A DNA stretch of 5,039 nucleotides from Acidobacteriota bacterium. Its GTDB lineage: Bacteria > Acidobacteriota > Vicinamibacteria > Vicinamibacterales > CAVVIG01. The translations under genes were made by a program, and so were the position numbers. Positions 3,696-5,039 of the stretch are shown here, one piece after another; within the stretch, counting starts at the first letter, position 1, and each line of letters opens with the position of its first letter. The stretch is from NCBI GenBank assembly GCA_003222555.1, contig QHWL01000190.1, positions 6,319-11,357 of the forward strand. The letters run 5' to 3'. The notes beneath the pieces are model-generated. The model was given only the letters and a program-made list of their open reading frames with translations. It was not told the DNA's origin and did not search any database.

Positions 3696-5039
3696 GAGCC
3701 GCTGAATCCTCAAATAGTTGGCGTCGGCGCGCGTAAGTTCGGGGCTGATGTTTACCAGCACAACGGCGGCACCGCGTGCCACTAGCCCTCGCGCCACGAG
3801 TTGTTCGCTGACGAGCATCCCTGCCGAGTCCACGTTCTCTCCGATCTCGGTGCAGACTGGAACGACGCCCCAAAACAGCGCGAGGCGGCGCGCCGTGTCG
3901 TCGCGATCGGTCGTGGCGATAATCGGCGCACGCGGGCGGAGCGCGGACAACCGCCGCGCCGTGCCGCCCCCGCGCGTCACCGCCACGATCGCCTGCGCGT
4001 CGCCCCGGTTGGCAAGCGTCACGGCCGCCTCGCAGATCGCCTGCGCGTGATCCGTGCTCGCCTGGTCGTGTCTCCTCATCGACCATTCTGTCGGCGGCGT
4101 GGCCTCGGCGTCGAGAATGATGGCGTCAAGCGTCTGCACGGCGCGCGCGGCAAACGCGCCGACCGCGGTCTCTCCCGCCAACATGATCGCATCCACGCCG
4201 TCCTCGACGGCGTTGGCGGCGTCGTTGACTTCCGCCCGTGTAGGGCGAGGCTCGGTGGTCATCGACTCGAGCACCTGTGTGGCGACGATAACGGGGATGC
4301 CGTGCCGGCGAGCGCAGCGCGTGATCTCTTTCTGCACGCGCGGCACACGCTCGAGCGGCATCTCGAGCCCGAGATCGCCGCGCGCGACCATGACGCCGTC
4401 GCACGCCGCGAGAATCTCGTCGAGATGATCGAGCGCCTGCGGCCGTTCGAGCTTCGCGACGAGCGGCACGTCGTGCCACCCGGGTTTCCACCCCAACGCG
4501 GCTGCCGCGTTCGGGGCCCACGCGCGGCTGCCGCGCGTGGGGCCCGCGTTGGGGGCCCCGGCTTTCCACCCCAACGCGGCTCCCGCGTTGGGGGCCCCGG
4601 GTTTGGCGTCGGCCATCAACTGCCTAACCTGACGCACGTCGGCGGCGCTCTGCACGAAGCTGATCGCGACCATGTCCACGCCGAGCGACAGCCCGAAACT
4701 CAGGTCGTCCGCATCCTTCAGCGTGATCGCGGAAGCCGGCAACGGGATGCCCGGCGCGTTGATACCCTTATGCTCGCCGATCTCGCCGCCCTCGACGACC
4801 GTCGTCAGAATCTCCGCGCCGTCGGTCGATTCGACGCGGAGCTCTACGAGTCCATCGGCCAGCAACAGCCGATCGCCGGGCTTCACGCTGGCCGCAAGGG
4901 CCGCAAACGTCGTCGAGATTCTCCCCGGTTCGCCGGCGAAATCGCCGGTTGCGATGCGCAGCGTCTCGCCGGTCCTGACCTGAAGCGGCCGTCCTCCTTT
5001 GAGCGCGCCGGTCCTGATTTTCGGGCCGCTGAGATCCTG
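3693..5039 (-). CDS. pyk: Pyruvate kinase with in-frame repeat insertion (5' partial)
   Basis: Pyruvate kinase makes pyruvate and ATP from phosphoenolpyruvate and ADP, the last step of glycolysis, in the cytoplasm. 448 residues are visible; the first 70 or so, including the NFSHG region, lie beyond the right edge. Numbering from the edge: DLSGPKIRTG (2-11) enters the B domain, which ends at KGINAPG (91-97). SFVQSAADV (127-135) belongs to the barrel. Lys196 and Glu198 in AKLERP are the catalytic lysine and a metal ligand, Asp222 in MVARGDLG is the second metal ligand, and VATQVLESM (252-260) carries the catalytic threonine, followed by RPTRAEVNDAANAV and MLAGETAVG. The C-terminal domain (about 325-448) is complete. 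Residues 146-184, between RQLMADA and HDVPLVAK, are an extra block of repeats not found in typical family members. The GTG at 4886 is internal. The stop overlaps the MscS start. Confidence 0.96.
   Translation of the reverse strand, partial: QDLSGPKIRTGALKGGRPLQVRTGETLRIATGDFAGEPGRISTTFAALAASVKPGDRLLLADGLVELRVESTDGAEILTTVVEGGEIGEHKGINAPGIPLPASAITLKDADDLSFGLSLGVDMVAISFVQSAADVRQVRQLMADAKPGAPNAGAALGWKAGAPNAGPTRGSRAWAPNAAAALGWKPGWHDVPLVAKLERPQALDHLDEILAACDGVMVARGDLGLEMPLERVPRVQKEITRCARRHGIPVIVATQVLESMTTEPRPTRAEVNDAANAVEDGVDAIMLAGETAVGAFAARAVQTLDAIILDAEATPPTEWSMRRHDQASTDHAQAICEAAVTLANRGDAQAIVAVTRGGGTARRLSALRPRAPIIATTDRDDTARRLALFWGVVPVCTEIGENVDSAGMLVSEQLVARGLVARGAAVVLVNISPELTRADANYLRIQRL
4479..4604 (-). 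repeat. Three tandem 39-bp palindromic repeat units inserted in frame in pyruvate kinase
   Basis: On the minus strand three 39-bp units follow one another: 4604-4566 (KPGAPNAGAALGW), 4565-4527 (KAGAPNAGPTRGS) and 4526-4488 (RAWAPNAAAALGW). A partial fourth (KPG) ends at 4479. The APNA core sits at the same place in each unit. Three hairpins are embedded, each with 11-bp arms and a 3-base loop: 4569-4593 (CCCCAACGCGG, perfect), 4517-4541 (CCCACGCGCGG, perfect) and 4491-4515 (one mismatch at 4512). The identical stretch at 4485-4503 and 4563-4581 gives a 78-bp spacing. AAACCCGGG flanks the block on both sides (4604-4596 and 4487-4479). The block keeps the reading frame with no stop. Confidence 0.88.

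Noticed and set aside
2581..3696. Long plus-strand reading frame of 371 codons opposite the MscS gene
   Set aside because: Its translation is low-complexity, rich in Asp, Arg, Glu and Gln, and matches no fold. It is an antisense shadow typical of high-GC DNA; the minus strand holds a clear MscS channel.
3694..4086. Upstream extension of the MscS reading frame to 4086
   Set aside because: The extra 131 residues are Arg-rich and lie over the conserved C-terminal domain of pyruvate kinase in another frame. The ATG at 3693, in the TAATG junction, begins a proper membrane helix.
4054..4569. Reading frames on both strands within the pyruvate kinase barrel region (4054-4428 plus, 4126-4569 minus)
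   Set aside because: They are shadows of the pyruvate kinase frame, which carries the catalytic motifs throughout this interval.
4479..4604. Frameshift or pseudogene in pyruvate kinase caused by the repeat block
   Set aside because: The block adds a whole number of codons, contains no stop, and the conserved sequence resumes in the same frame on both sides.
3693..4886. GTG at 4886 as the start of pyruvate kinase
   Set aside because: The frame continues to the right edge with conserved family sequence, including DLSGPKIRTG, so the gene is cut by the window and does not start there.

Overview
The window is a high-GC bacterial chromosomal segment with six protein genes, five of which I can place in a family. 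Three lie on the plus strand (left) and three on the minus strand (right), and the two groups converge on a short AT-rich spacer at about 1960-2100. No rRNA, tRNA, CRISPR array or transposase gene is visible. The mix suggests a free-living aerobic or soil-type bacterium: a secreted-type amidohydrolase, an SRPBCC protein, and a coiled-coil protein with a C-terminal membrane anchor beside an MscS channel. Acidobacteriota (Vicinamibacteria-like) is my best guess, but it is an impression of style and not a proven assignment.

Left half (plus strand). The window opens inside a metal-dependent amidohydrolase of the imidazolonepropionase-like type; the N-terminal part is off-window. A 43-nt gap holding heptamer repeats and a hairpin leads to a START/AHSA1-like SRPBCC protein. 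A DUF423 small membrane protein follows after 33 nt, with a good Shine-Dalgarno and a GTG start. The short spacings allow co-transcription, but the three genes share no obvious pathway.

Spacer (1960-2100). It holds about five copies of a purine-rich 14-bp direct repeat and no convincing terminator hairpin.

Right half (minus strand, read right to left). Pyruvate kinase runs in from the right edge, lacking its N-terminus. Its stop overlaps the start of an MscS-family mechanosensitive channel gene in a TAATG junction. After 81 nt comes a small coiled-coil protein with a C-terminal transmembrane helix. This looks like one operon linking a glycolytic enzyme, an osmotic-stress channel and an unstudied membrane-anchored helical protein.

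The most notable signal is inside pyruvate kinase. About 39 extra residues, encoded by three tandem 39-bp units built from palindromes, sit in frame between a barrel helix and the strand carrying the catalytic lysine. All visible catalytic motifs are intact. It looks like a repetitive palindromic element that invaded a housekeeping gene and stayed translated, comparable in principle to the Rickettsia palindromic elements. One of its hairpins has changed in both arms while keeping full pairing. The same enzyme carries the sequence signature of potassium-independent pyruvate kinases.
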